Positions 18,858-28,231 of a DNA stretch of 64,000 bases are shown piece after piece. Location of the stretch: positions 57,757 through 121,756 of the forward strand of contig NZ_SWKK01000015.1 of NCBI RefSeq assembly GCF_005144745.1, written 5' to 3'. Made by a program: the position numbers and the translations under genes. Under the pieces are notes generated by a model. The model did no database searches. It worked only from the letters and a program-made list of their open reading frames with translations, and was not told the origin of the DNA. The DNA comes from Flavobacterium sp. ASW18X (lineage in GTDB: Bacteria > Bacteroidota > Bacteroidia > Flavobacteriales > Flavobacteriaceae). The stretch's first letter is position 1, and the number at the start of each line of letters is the position of its first letter.

Positions 18858-20177
18858 TTAATTTGAATCTACTACAAAAGAAGCTCCTAGCGTAACAATT
18901 GTTGCGTTTAATCCGTTACTCCTTTGGTAGTAAGCAAGGCGTAAATTCAATGCTTTTAAGCCAAATAACAAAAATCTAGATTTAGTAAAAATGTCTTTAT
19001 ACTGCACTCCAAAACCGTATTGATGCGCCGTATACGTGGACAAATCATAATCTGAGGTGTAATATTGATATGTAGATAGGGCTACATCTTTGGCATAAAA
19101 ATAATCTGCAGCTGATTGTTGGTAATAACGGTAATTTGGATATAGCGTAAATTGTTCTCCAAGTTTCACAGGCGCTTCTAATTGAAAAGTATTAGAGCGT
19201 ATACCCCAATCGTCATAATAAAAGCGATAAAAAGACCGTAGTACCACATAATCATTCCAATAGTAATTTAGCCGAGCAGAAACCGGAATTTTTATACGAG
19301 AATTTGGTAATTGTTCCACATTATCCGCTAGTTGAAATTCTTCTTGAAAAAAATCCGCTCTGTCTGCAAAGTATACCCGTTGAAAAGGCGTACTCAGTAA
19401 TCCGTCTTGATAGATTATCTCTGTACCTAATCTTAATTGTAACTTGGATGATACTATTTGGGAAAATCCCAATCCCAAACTGTATGAATTCCGATAATTG
19501 TTTTGGAAAGCGTTAAACATTGGATCATAACCTATAATTCCATTGCTATAACCTGGCCGTAACTCCACTGGGTATTGTGGATTCCATTTATCTAAATACA
19601 CTTGACCATTAAAGGAGAATTCCGTGTTTTTTTCATTAAACAAATAAGTGTATTCCCCTCCAAAACCAAAAGAAAAATAATCATATTCGTTAGAGACGTA
19701 AGCGTTGGCAGACCATATCTTATTTCTGTCTTTAGAACTGTGGACATAAGCTGGATTAAAATACGCCAGAACGTCTCTTCTAGAAGCACCAGAGGAAGCT
19801 TGGAAGGCATTACCGGCAGACCTAGAGTCAAATGGATCTACATTACTAGAAGACGCAGAAGTATAGGCAGATATGCCAGCATCTAAGGTGAGTATATCAT
19901 CTTCATTAAGTGGCATTCTTAAAACAATGGTACTCGTAGCGTCTGTTAATTCTTCTGTACCTTCACCACCCGTAACCGCAGCATTGGAGCCATCTTGTGC
20001 GTAATAACTAAAAAGCGTTTCTAACTCCGCTTGCTCTAAAACTCTTTTTTGATATGCAGTATTTGATTGTTGACTTAAAGTGGACAACGAACACAAGAAT
20101 AACACTAAGCTTAGTTCGTAAATGTATCTAGGTCTCAAAAGGTCTATTTTACTGGAAAGATACGGCAATAATTTCAA
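18858..20177 (-). CDS. DUF3570 outer-membrane-type protein
   Basis: 439 residues, N-terminal hydrophobic export signal (LSLVLFLCSLSTLS), then RVLEQAELETLFSYYAQDG and a long series of alternating beta strands rich in Tyr and Phe, ending in GASFVVDSN: a barrel-like protein of the DUF3570 family. The only start in reach is a TTG at 20177; no ATG precedes the signal, so the true start is uncertain. Last gene of an envelope redox cluster (Rieske, thioredoxin, ApbE, DUF4266, DUF3570). It could be the outer-membrane partner of a flavinylated or redox-active component, by inference. Confidence 0.8.
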   Translation of the reverse strand: MKLLPYLSSKIDLLRPRYIYELSLVLFLCSLSTLSQQSNTAYQKRVLEQAELETLFSYYAQDGSNAAVTGGEGTEELTDATSTIVLRMPLNEDDILTLDAGISAYTSASSSNVDPFDSRSAGNAFQASSGASRRDVLAYFNPAYVHSSKDRNKIWSANAYVSNEYDYFSFGFGGEYTYLFNEKNTEFSFNGQVYLDKWNPQYPVELRPGYSNGIIGYDPMFNAFQNNYRNSYSLGLGFSQIVSSKLQLRLGTEIIYQDGLLSTPFQRVYFADRADFFQEEFQLADNVEQLPNSRIKIPVSARLNYYWNDYVVLRSFYRFYYDDWGIRSNTFQLEAPVKLGEQFTLYPNYRYYQQSAADYFYAKDVALSTYQYYTSDYDLSTYTAHQYGFGVQYKDIFTKSRFLLFGLKALNLRLAYYQRSNGLNATIVTLGASFVVDSN

Positions 20178-20346
20178 CCTTAGTTTTATTTAAATTTCTA
20201 TCAACAGGCATCACCCAAGCTCATGAGACTATTAAAAATCTTCCAAAGAAATTCTAAAAAAATTTAAAGCAAACCCCTTCCGGAGGTTATGGATAAATTT
20301 CACCAAAATGAATTATTGTATTGTATGCCTAGATACTGATAATCCT

Positions 20347-20556
20347 TTAATTACAGCCGCATCCTCCGCCTGTTTTACCTCCGTTTGCACCAGCAGCTCC
20401 TTCTCTATACACCTGAAAGGTAGTTTCAAATCGTTCAGTGCTTTTTAAGCCCAGTTGCATCTCATCATCATTAAGATACACTTTTTCGTACTCTTTAACC
20501 ACCACACAGGAGTTAAGCAAAACTAATAGTAATACTAAAGGTGTTATTCTTTTCAT
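20347..20556 (-). CDS. DUF4266 small lipoprotein
   Basis: 69 residues. Lipobox LLNSC (Cys17) followed by VVVKEYEKVYLNDDEMQLG, the DUF4266 core, and an unusual C terminus KTGGGCGCN with two cysteines after a Gly-rich stretch. The start overlaps the last codon of apbE (20553-20556), so translation is coupled. Such proteins sit next to DUF3570 and ApbE in many envelope loci. The terminal Cys-Gly-Cys could be a metal- or disulfide-active site, by inference. Confidence 0.85.
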   Translation of the reverse strand: MKRITPLVLLLVLLNSCVVVKEYEKVYLNDDEMQLGLKSTERFETTFQVYREGAAGANGGKTGGGCGCN

Positions 20557-21551
20557 GGTATTTGCTTTACGTCCATCAAGATTCCAGAGCTCTTATGAAC
20601 CCTATTGGCAGCATCTACAACTACAACCTCAACACCGTCAATTTGATTAATTAGATGCATTCCACTGTCCTTACCCATTATAAAAACCGCTGTAGCTAAT
20701 GCATCACAAAGTTCTGCTTTTTTCGCAAATACGCTTACGCTATTTATCCCTTTAGCCGGATACCCGGTCCTTGGGTCTATAATATGTGAGTATTTTTCAT
20801 TATTGATACTTACGAATTTCTCATAATTACCAGATGTAGCAACCGAAGATTCCACTATTGGTATCCATGAAAAGACTTTCTCTGTATTTAATGGATTAGT
20901 GATACCTACCACCCAACTGTCTCCAGAGGCTTGTGCTCCCCATGTGGTTAAATCTCCCGCAGCATTAATAATACCCCCAACGACCCCCTTACTCACCATT
21001 AATTCTTTCACCTTATCTGCTGCAAATCCTTTACCCACAGCTCCAAACCCAATACGCATGCCTTTTTTGGTCAAGAATACGGTTTGTTTTTCTTTATTAA
21101 GATGAATATTTTGATATCCTATCTTAGCTATGGAGGTTTTAATTTGCTGTTCTGTAGGTTTGTAATCCATACTACCGTCAAACTTCCATACCTCATCAAG
21201 AGATGCATAAGAAATGTCAAACGCTCCAGAGGTAATTTCTGAAAGTTTAATACTACGCTCAATTAATTGAAATAATTCAGGACTTACCGCAACCGGCTTA
21301 ATTCCAGCGTATTTGTTTATTTTGGAGGTCTCTGAATCTGGATTCCAAGAAGAAATAAGTTGTTCTAAACGTTGTATTTCTGCAATCGCTTCATTAATGT
21401 AAATATCACCTATATCTTGGTCCTCCGCAACAACCGTAATCTCAAAACGGGTTCCCATCAATTTGACCACCTTTCTTACAGTAATAGTTTGCTCTTGGGC
21501 AAAAAGAGCACTTACTAACATAAAACATACTATGGACAAATATTGCTTCAC
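20553..21551 (-). CDS. apbE: FAD:protein FMN transferase
   Basis: 332 residues with a signal peptide (MLVSALFAQEQ) and GTG start overlapping the thioredoxin stop. ApbE landmarks: MGTRFEITV near residue 33, a Gly-rich IGFGAVGKGFAADKV, GVVGGIINAAGDL and the Mg-binding HIIDPRTGYPAKG followed by SVSVFAKKAELCDALATAVFIMG. It attaches FMN covalently to a Ser/Thr of a target protein outside the cytoplasm. No obvious flavinylation target (S/T-G-A-T type) is seen in its immediate neighbours, so the target may lie elsewhere. Confidence 0.93.
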   Translation of the reverse strand: MKQYLSIVCFMLVSALFAQEQTITVRKVVKLMGTRFEITVVAEDQDIGDIYINEAIAEIQRLEQLISSWNPDSETSKINKYAGIKPVAVSPELFQLIERSIKLSEITSGAFDISYASLDEVWKFDGSMDYKPTEQQIKTSIAKIGYQNIHLNKEKQTVFLTKKGMRIGFGAVGKGFAADKVKELMVSKGVVGGIINAAGDLTTWGAQASGDSWVVGITNPLNTEKVFSWIPIVESSVATSGNYEKFVSINNEKYSHIIDPRTGYPAKGINSVSVFAKKAELCDALATAVFIMGKDSGMHLINQIDGVEVVVVDAANRVHKSSGILMDVKQIP

Positions 21552-21985
21552 TTATTTAATAATGTTTTTAAATGCGATATATAAACCTTTGCTTTTTCTT
21601 GTCGGTAGCCAGTTTCTGCCAAAACCGTGCCATTTGCATTTAACAACACCACTAGCGGAAAGTATCCTTTTACATTATACTGTGCAGCGAGCGTCTTATT
21701 AGTACTTAAAATTTGCTCAGGTAACTTATTTTTTTTCTTTCTTGGAAAGTCTGCTTTGTACAGCACAAAGTGCTTTTCTGCAAATCGCTGAAATTCTTTG
21801 GTTTTCCAAACATTTCGGTCTAATTTAATACACGGTGCACACCAATCAGAACCAGAAAAAACTAGCAGAATAGTTTTGTCTTGATTTTTAGCAAGTGTCT
21901 TAGCTTCTTCAAAATTAGTTACCCAATTCTGAGCAGAAACCATGAAGGACATGAAAAGTAAAGAGGGAACTAAAAAGAACTTCAT
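21548..21985 (-). CDS. Periplasmic thioredoxin-fold protein
   Basis: 145 residues from the ATG at 21985, with a signal peptide ending VSAQN. Active site GSDWCAPC (Cys49, Cys52) in the first third; a cis-Pro region in GYFPLVVLL. The Trp-Cys-x-x-Cys pair implies reduction or oxidation of envelope thiols, perhaps those of the DUF4266 and Rieske partners in the same operon (inference). It overlaps apbE by four bases at its 3' end. An alternative GTG at 22006 adds seven residues before the signal. Confidence 0.88.
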   Translation of the reverse strand: MKFFLVPSLLFMSFMVSAQNWVTNFEEAKTLAKNQDKTILLVFSGSDWCAPCIKLDRNVWKTKEFQRFAEKHFVLYKADFPRKKKNKLPEQILSTNKTLAAQYNVKGYFPLVVLLNANGTVLAETGYRQEKAKVYISHLKTLLNK

Positions 21986-21992
21986 ACGCAGC

Positions 21993-22451
21993 TTATTCAA
22001 AAACACGCAGTATGCTGCCTTGTAATTCAGTATTAAAAATCTTGAGTGGATTACTAGTCGTATTTAAATTTAATGAAGTACCGTCCTGAGCAAATTTAGA
22101 ATTGTGTGTACTACAAATAAAAACACCATCATCAGTGTCAGAAAAATAAATACCCTCCGTTTGTTGGTGACTACAAATTTTACTAGCTGCAATGAGTTGC
22201 CCCTCTAAATTACGTGCTACAACTATATCTAGATATTTAAGTTCTGGGCTGGATTTTATAGAAATATAGCCGCCATTTTCTGCCAAAGGCGCCGCTTGCT
22301 CACTATTTAAATCTAAGGTAAAGTCCACGCCGTCTGTTACCTCAAAGGTTTCCAAGTCTTCTGCATCACTAGAACAACCATTTACACAAGGAAATAGTAA
22401 GGCAAATGCCGCTCCTGCTCCAATACTTTTTAAAAATTGTTTTCTTTCCAT
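21993..22451 (-). CDS. Rieske [2Fe-2S] lipoprotein
   Basis: 152 residues. N-terminal lipobox region VNGC (Cys26) after a long hydrophobic segment starting MERKQFLKSIGAGA. The cluster ligands are present: ICSHQQTEG (Cys93, His95) and FICSTHNSKF (Cys113, His116). The loop lacks the additional disulfide cysteines of bc1 Rieske proteins and looks more like ferredoxin-type Rieske. First gene of the cluster; it may pass electrons to the ApbE/DUF3570 module, by inference. Confidence 0.88.
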   Translation of the reverse strand: MERKQFLKSIGAGAAFALLFPCVNGCSSDAEDLETFEVTDGVDFTLDLNSEQAAPLAENGGYISIKSSPELKYLDIVVARNLEGQLIAASKICSHQQTEGIYFSDTDDGVFICSTHNSKFAQDGTSLNLNTTSNPLKIFNTELQGSILRVFE

Positions 22452-22502
22452 AGCGTTGAGTTGTAAGGTTAATTTGCTAACGTTTAAAAAGAAAAATTCG
22501 TA

Positions 22503-23684
22503 TTAGTTATACGTGAAGTTTCCATATTCACTTTGTATTGTCAATTTTTTGGTTTCTGCAGCTTCTACCCTACCTATGATTTGCGCATCCACATGAAACG
22601 ATTTAGAAATTGCGATGATATCTTCTGCTACTGCTTCATCAACATACAATTCTAAGCGGTGACCACAATTAAACACTTGGTACATCTCTTTCCAATCTGT
22701 ACCCGATTGCTCCTGTATCAATTTAAATAATGGTGGAACTGGGAAAAGATTGTCTTTTATAACATGTACCTCTTCTACAAAGTGTAGAATTTTTGTCTGT
22801 GCACCTCCACTGCAATGCACCATTCCATTAATCTGTTCAGCATTGTACTTTTCTAAAATTGCCTTTACTATGGGCGCATAAGTACGGGTTGGGGACAATA
22901 CTAATTTACCAGCATCTAGCGGAGCATCCTCCACAACGTCCGTTAATTTTTTGTTTCCAGAATACACTAATTCTGCCGGCACAGCAGCGTCAAAACTCTC
23001 TGGATATTTGGTTGCTAAATAGTTAGCAAATACATCGTGGCGTGCAGAAGTTAATCCATTACTACCCATTCCGCCGTTGTATTCTTTTTCATAACTGGCT
23101 TTTCCAAAAGAAGCTAAACCAACGATTACATTCCCTGGTTTAATATTGGCGTTATCTATCACTTTTTTACGGGCAACACGGGCAGTCACTGTAGAATCCA
23201 CTATTATAGTACGTACTAAATCGCCCACATCTGCAGTTTCACCACCTGTGGAATGGATGGTTATACCGTGCGTTTTTAAGTCCGCTATCAATTCTTCTGT
23301 CCCATTGATGATGGCAGCAATAACCTCTCCAGGAATTAAATTCTTATTACGCCCTATGGTAGAAGACAACATAATATTATCTGTAGCTCCAACACAAATT
23401 AAATCGTCCACATTCATAATCAGCGCGTCTTGCGCAATCCCCTTCCATACACTTACGTCTCCAGTCTCTTTCCAATACATATATGCTAAAGAAGATTTGG
23501 TACCAGCACCATCTGCATGCATCACCAAACAATGGTCCTCACTACCCGTTAAGTAATCTGGCACTATTTTACAGAAAGCCTTAGGAAAAAGACCTTTATC
23601 TATATTCTTGATAGCGTTGTGCACATCTTCTTTAGCGGCAGAAACGCCTCTTTGCGCATATCTTTTACTGTTCTCTGAGGACAT
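22503..23684 (-). CDS. purM: Phosphoribosylformylglycinamidine cyclo-ligase (AIR synthase)
   Basis: 393 residues, slightly longer than the ~345 of E. coli, as usual in Bacteroidota. Signatures YAQRGVSAAK, HADGAGTKSSLAYMY, DALIMNVDDLICVGA, GGETADVGD and the ATP-binding GLASFGKASYEKEYNGGMGSNG appear in order (several substituted relative to E. coli but positions kept). It forms aminoimidazole ribotide from FGAM with ATP. Stands alone; no partner purine gene in this window. Confidence 0.92.
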   Translation of the reverse strand: MSSENSKRYAQRGVSAAKEDVHNAIKNIDKGLFPKAFCKIVPDYLTGSEDHCLVMHADGAGTKSSLAYMYWKETGDVSVWKGIAQDALIMNVDDLICVGATDNIMLSSTIGRNKNLIPGEVIAAIINGTEELIADLKTHGITIHSTGGETADVGDLVRTIIVDSTVTARVARKKVIDNANIKPGNVIVGLASFGKASYEKEYNGGMGSNGLTSARHDVFANYLATKYPESFDAAVPAELVYSGNKKLTDVVEDAPLDAGKLVLSPTRTYAPIVKAILEKYNAEQINGMVHCSGGAQTKILHFVEEVHVIKDNLFPVPPLFKLIQEQSGTDWKEMYQVFNCGHRLELYVDEAVAEDIIAISKSFHVDAQIIGRVEAAETKKLTIQSEYGNFTYN

Positions 23685-23718
23685 AAAAATGGAATTTTGG
23701 CAAAAATACAGATTCCCT

Positions 23719-24705
23719 TTAGAGTTTAGGCACCTCTGTTAAATAATCCTTAGCCCATATTTTAGCACTGGTCTTCTGGTCCATGTTACCACCTGTGATA
23801 ACAACCATTACTTTTTGAGGTTTTTTTTGTGTTCTTAACCACTGTAAAACTGCCTCCATAGGCATTGCACATGTTGGCTCTAGCCTAATTTTTAATAAAT
23901 GAGTTAACCATTGAGTCCAGTAAACTATAGATTCCTCTGCTATTTCATAAAAAGCATCTAGTTGCTTTAAATACTCAAAGGTGATGTCTCCTACAGAAAG
24001 GGTCATAGCACCATCTGCTAAGGTATTGGGTACTCCTTGTAGTTTTTGTATACTATTTTTACGTAACGATTCTGCCGCATCATTGGCGTTTAAAGGCTCT
24101 ACACCTATTGCTTTAATTGTTTCTTTGAATCCTTTAGCAGCAATTAAACTGCCTGAAGCTAAGCCACCGCCACCACAAGGTGTAAAAACTGCTGTAATGC
24201 CTTCTATTTCTTCTAACCCTTCTAAAACTGCAGTACCTTGACCACAAATAACTTGCTCGTGATTAAATGGTGGAATCCAGTAAGTTCCCTCTTCTTTAGA
24301 GGCCTCTTTAACTAAACTATCCGTGACATTACGGTCTTTACTCAAAACTACCTCTGCACCGTAGGATTTTGTCGCTTTAATTTTTACATCACTGGAATAT
24401 TCTGGCATATAAATAGTTACCGGTATCCCAAATTGTTTGCCTGCAAAAGCCACAGCTTGTGCATGATTTCCAGAACTATTAGCGATAATTTTTTTAGGCT
24501 TTATCCCATTTTCTATTAGCCAACCAACCGTGTTTACACCACCACGAGCTTTAAATGCGCCTACTTTTTGAAAATTTTCGCATTTAAAATAAACCTCATG
24601 CCCTAACCAAGTATTCAACAGGGTAGAGGTCAAAACCGGGGTCTTAACAATGTAGGGAGAAATACGCTTTTGTGCTGCGCGAATATCTGAAAGAGAAAGG
24701 GCCAT
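23719..24705 (-). CDS. PLP-dependent threonine/serine dehydratase
   Basis: 328 residues, single catalytic domain without the C-terminal ACT regulatory domain, so catabolic or serine-racemase type rather than biosynthetic IlvA. PLP lysine in VGAFKARGG (Lys52); NSSGNHAQAVA binds the substrate carboxylate; the phosphate cradle is TPCGGGGLASGS near residue 180. It deaminates threonine or serine to 2-oxobutyrate or pyruvate, or racemises serine. Confidence 0.9.
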   Translation of the reverse strand: MALSLSDIRAAQKRISPYIVKTPVLTSTLLNTWLGHEVYFKCENFQKVGAFKARGGVNTVGWLIENGIKPKKIIANSSGNHAQAVAFAGKQFGIPVTIYMPEYSSDVKIKATKSYGAEVVLSKDRNVTDSLVKEASKEEGTYWIPPFNHEQVICGQGTAVLEGLEEIEGITAVFTPCGGGGLASGSLIAAKGFKETIKAIGVEPLNANDAAESLRKNSIQKLQGVPNTLADGAMTLSVGDITFEYLKQLDAFYEIAEESIVYWTQWLTHLLKIRLEPTCAMPMEAVLQWLRTQKKPQKVMVVITGGNMDQKTSAKIWAKDYLTEVPKL

Positions 24706-24749
24706 TCCTTAGTGTTTGTACAAAAGTAAGAATAGCCCTTTTAAATTTG

Positions 24750-26927
24750 TTATTTGATAAAAAGGAGTTCTCGATATTTGGTCAAAGGCCAATACTCATC
24801 CGATACTATTTTTTCTAAAGCATCTAAATGTGAACGTACCTCTTTAAAATAAGGAACAATAGTATCACAATAAGCCTTTGCTTTTTTGGCTACGGTTGCC
24901 ATATTATCTGCACGTTCCATAGCTTCTGTCATATTATCTACCAACTTTTTGGCTTGCACCATGTGCTCTCCCATTTGCTCCACTATGTTTAGTTGGGGCT
25001 CCGTAATAGTTTTATGAGCTGCACCATACACCTCTTTTAAACCTGCAACATTTTGTAAAAGCAGATTTTGATATTTAACCGCGGCTGGGAAGATGTAGGT
25101 ATACACCAATTCTTTAAATATTCTACCTTCTATTTGTATGTGGTGCACATAATTACCCAGCTCAACTTCTTGGTGTGCTTTTAATTCTGTAGCGCTCATT
25201 ACTTGTGTGTTGGCAAATAATTCTTCGCTTTCTTTTGAAGTTAAAATCTGTAAAGCTTCTGGGGTATTCTTGTTGTTGCTTAATTTACGTAAACGGGCTT
25301 CTTCTTGCCAGTTAAAGCTGTAACCATCACCATCAAAGCGAATACGCTTAGAGGTCTTAATGTATTCTCTTAACACATTAAAAACCGCCTCGTCTTTTTT
25401 AAGTTTTTTCTTATCTATTAAAGTATCTACCTCTTTTTTAAACTCCTTAAGCTGCTGCGCCATAATGGTGTTTAAAATAGTCATAGGTTTGCCGCAGTTC
25501 ATTTTGGCTCCTACCCCACGCATTTCAAACTTATTTCCTGTAAATGCAAATGGCGATGTTCTATTCCTATCCGTATTATCTAACAAAATTTCTGGAATTT
25601 TGCCTACCACGTTAAGCTTTAACTCGGTTTTCTCTTGAGGCGATAGTTTTCCTTTAGAAACACCTTCTAGTTCATCCAACACATCTGCCAATTGTTGGCC
25701 TATAAAAATAGAAATTATAGCTGGCGGCGCTTCATTAGAACCCAATCTATGGTCATTACTTGCAGAAGCAATGGAAGAGCGCAATAACTCTTCATAATTA
25801 TCTACTGCCTTAATTGTATTTACAAAAAAGGTGAGGAATTGTAGATTTTTCATTGGGGTAGTCCCCGGACTCAACAAATTTACGCCCGTATCTGTACTAA
25901 GAGACCAGTTGTTGTGCTTACCAGAACCATTAATCCCTGCAAAAGGCTTTTCATGGAACAGAACTTTAAAATTATGCTTGTCTGCAATCTCATCCATAAT
26001 ATCCATTAGCAATAAGTTATGGTCTACAGAAAGATTCGCTTCTTCAAAAACAGGAGCAACTTCAAACTGGTTAGGTGCAACTTCATTATGTCTTGTTTTA
26101 ACTGGAATACCTAAAAGCATGCTCTCCTTTTCTAGCTCGCTCATAAAAGCTAACACCCTACTTGGTATCACTCCAAAATAATGGTCATCTAGTTGCTGCC
26201 CCTTAGCTGCAGAACTCCCAACAAGCGTTCTACCCGTCATTAGAATGTCTGGTCTTGATTGTGCCAAAGCCTTGTCTACCAAAAAGTATTCTTGCTCCCA
26301 ACCTAGCGTAGCATAAACCTTCTTTACATTTTTATCAAAATATTGCGCTACGGAGGTAGCAGCCTCATCCACCGCATGCAATGCTCTTAATAACGGCGCT
26401 TTATTATCTAAAGCCTCTCCCGTGTAAGCCACAAAAATAGTGGGAATACATAGCGTAGTTTTATAAATAAAAGCAGGAGATGTAGGGTCCCATGCCGTAT
26501 ATCCACGAGCTTCGAACGTGTTGCGAATTCCGCCGCTAGGAAAACTACTAGCATCTGGTTCTTGCTGTACTAGTTGGCTACCACCAAATTTTTCCATGGC
26601 CTTACCATCACTTCTTAAATCAAAAAAAGCGTCATGTTTTTCTGCTGTTGCCCCAGTTAAGGGTTGAAACCAGTGTGTATAATGTGTTGCGCCCATACTT
26701 AGCGCCCAAGCTTTCATCCCCTCAGCAACTTGGTCTGCCACCTTTCTATCAATCTTACTACCAGAAAAAATAGCTGCTTGTACTTTTTGGTACGCATCCT
26801 CTGTTAAGAATTGCAACATCTTTTCATCATTAAAAACATGCTTCGCAAAAAGGGCCGAACGCTTATCTGTTTCAGATATAACAAATGGCTTCCGTTTGTT
26901 GCTTTCTGTTATCGCCTCAAATCTCAT
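24750..26927 (-). CDS. glnN: Glutamine synthetase type III
   Basis: 725 residues, the GSIII length. The catalytic core contains LGWEQEYFLVD, KTRHNEVAPNQFEVAP, FAGINGSGKHNNWSLST, and NRTSPFAFTGNKFEMRG; the long C-terminal extension (from ~600) is the GSIII-specific domain. It condenses glutamate and ammonia to glutamine. It diverges from a type II enzyme across 216 bp that contain a perfect palindrome. Confidence 0.96.
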   Translation of the reverse strand: MRFEAITESNKRKPFVISETDKRSALFAKHVFNDEKMLQFLTEDAYQKVQAAIFSGSKIDRKVADQVAEGMKAWALSMGATHYTHWFQPLTGATAEKHDAFFDLRSDGKAMEKFGGSQLVQQEPDASSFPSGGIRNTFEARGYTAWDPTSPAFIYKTTLCIPTIFVAYTGEALDNKAPLLRALHAVDEAATSVAQYFDKNVKKVYATLGWEQEYFLVDKALAQSRPDILMTGRTLVGSSAAKGQQLDDHYFGVIPSRVLAFMSELEKESMLLGIPVKTRHNEVAPNQFEVAPVFEEANLSVDHNLLLMDIMDEIADKHNFKVLFHEKPFAGINGSGKHNNWSLSTDTGVNLLSPGTTPMKNLQFLTFFVNTIKAVDNYEELLRSSIASASNDHRLGSNEAPPAIISIFIGQQLADVLDELEGVSKGKLSPQEKTELKLNVVGKIPEILLDNTDRNRTSPFAFTGNKFEMRGVGAKMNCGKPMTILNTIMAQQLKEFKKEVDTLIDKKKLKKDEAVFNVLREYIKTSKRIRFDGDGYSFNWQEEARLRKLSNNKNTPEALQILTSKESEELFANTQVMSATELKAHQEVELGNYVHHIQIEGRIFKELVYTYIFPAAVKYQNLLLQNVAGLKEVYGAAHKTITEPQLNIVEQMGEHMVQAKKLVDNMTEAMERADNMATVAKKAKAYCDTIVPYFKEVRSHLDALEKIVSDEYWPLTKYRELLFIK

Positions 26928-27011
26928 TCGTAACTAGAATTTTATAATTATATATCCCAAAATTTACATTTTCTTTAAAATGATGGGTGTTTTTTTAAGA
27001 TTACATAACAA

Positions 27012-27031
27012 ACCCCCTTGTGCAAGGGGGT
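27012..27031. promoter_or_regulatory. Perfect palindrome between the two divergent glutamine synthetase genes
   Basis: ACCCCCTTG / CAAGGGGGT, nine-base arms and a two-base centre, far richer in G+C than its surroundings. No T-run follows, so it may be an operator shared by the divergent genes rather than a terminator. A -7 box lies at 27100-27107. Confidence 0.5.
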
Positions 27032-27099
27032 GCTTCATAATTTTAACAAAGATACACCCTTTTTACCCTTTAAAATTACCCAAGGTTCATTTTAAATTA

Positions 27100-27107
27100 T
27101 AAATTTG
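27100..27107 (+). promoter_or_regulatory. -7 promoter box of glnII
   Basis: TAAATTTG matches TAnnTTTG exactly, 36 bp before the start codon. Confidence 0.5.
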
Positions 27108-27143
27108 TGTACTTGAATTTATAAAGTTATAACGACCAAAATT

Positions 27144-28154
27144 ATGAGCAAGGCAAAGTTAGAGTACCTTTGGTTAGACGGTTATGAACCAACCGCTAAC
27201 ATTAGAAGTAAAACTAGAATTGAAGAAGACTTTAGTGGCAAACTAGAAGATTGCCCAACATGGTCTTTTGACGGTTCTTCTACCAAACAAGCAGAAGGTG
27301 GTTCTTCTGACTGTTTATTAAAACCAGTTGCTATTTACCCTGATCCAGCAAGAAGAAACGGATACTTAGTAATGACAGAAGTATTAAATCCTGACGGAAC
27401 ACCACACGAATCTAATTCTAGAGCAACTATTGATGATGCTGATGACGATTTCTGGTTCGGTTTTGAGCAAGAATACTTTATCATGGATACTGCTACACAG
27501 TTACCATTAGGTTTCCCAGTTGGTGGTTACCCTGGACCACAAGGTCTTTACTACTGCTCTGTTGGTGGTAGAAACACTTGGGGTAGAGAATTAGTAGAAG
27601 AGCATGCTGACTTATGTTTGGATGCTGGTTTACAATTTGAAGGTATTAACCAAGAGGTAGCTGCTGGTCAATGGGAGTTCCAATTATTCGCTAAAGGCGC
27701 TAAAAAAGCAGGTGATGAAATTTGGGTAGCTCGTTATTTACTACAAAGACTTACAGAAAGTTACGGATATTACATTGAGTACCACCCTAAACCTATAAAA
27801 GGTGACTGGAATGGTTCTGGTATGCACGCTAACTTCTCTAACACCACTTTAAGAACTTGTGGTTCTAAAGAAACATACGAAAAAATTTGTGAAGCATTTA
27901 GACCTGTAACCAAAGAACATATTGAGGTTTATGGTGAATTTAACGACCAGCGTTTAACTGGTAAGCACGAAACTGCTTCTATTAAAGATTTTAGCTACGG
28001 AGTATCTGACCGTGGTGCTTCTATCCGTATTCCAATTATGACCGTAGAAAAAGGTTGGAAAGGCTGGTTAGAAGACAGAAGACCTGCTTCTAATGCTGAC
28101 CCATATAAGGTTGCTGCAAGAATCGTTAAGACTGTAAAGTCTGCAGACGTATAA
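27144..28154 (+). CDS. glnII: Glutamine synthetase type II (eukaryote-like)
   Basis: 336 residues, the short type II form. Beta-grasp start KLEYLWLDGYEPTANIRSKT; then PTWSFDGSSTKQAEGG, the catalytic WFGFEQEYFIMD and the later GDWNGSGMHANFSN and RGASIRIP motifs. It makes glutamine from glutamate and ammonia. Codon choice is highly regular (common codons), consistent with strong expression. A terminator follows at once. Confidence 0.96.
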   Translation: MSKAKLEYLWLDGYEPTANIRSKTRIEEDFSGKLEDCPTWSFDGSSTKQAEGGSSDCLLKPVAIYPDPARRNGYLVMTEVLNPDGTPHESNSRATIDDADDDFWFGFEQEYFIMDTATQLPLGFPVGGYPGPQGLYYCSVGGRNTWGRELVEEHADLCLDAGLQFEGINQEVAAGQWEFQLFAKGAKKAGDEIWVARYLLQRLTESYGYYIEYHPKPIKGDWNGSGMHANFSNTTLRTCGSKETYEKICEAFRPVTKEHIEVYGEFNDQRLTGKHETASIKDFSYGVSDRGASIRIPIMTVEKGWKGWLEDRRPASNADPYKVAARIVKTVKSADV

Positions 28155-28180
28155 AAATTAGTTGTTGATTATTTATTAAA

Positions 28181-28213
28181 AATGCCCTTACATTACTGTA
28201 AGGGCGTTTTTTT
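28181..28213. terminator. Bidirectional terminator, glnII / glpQ
   Basis: Arms GCCCTTAC / GTAAGGGC flanked by A- and T-runs between two convergent genes. Confidence 0.9.
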
Positions 28214-28231
28214 ATGCACTCTGTTTAAGAA

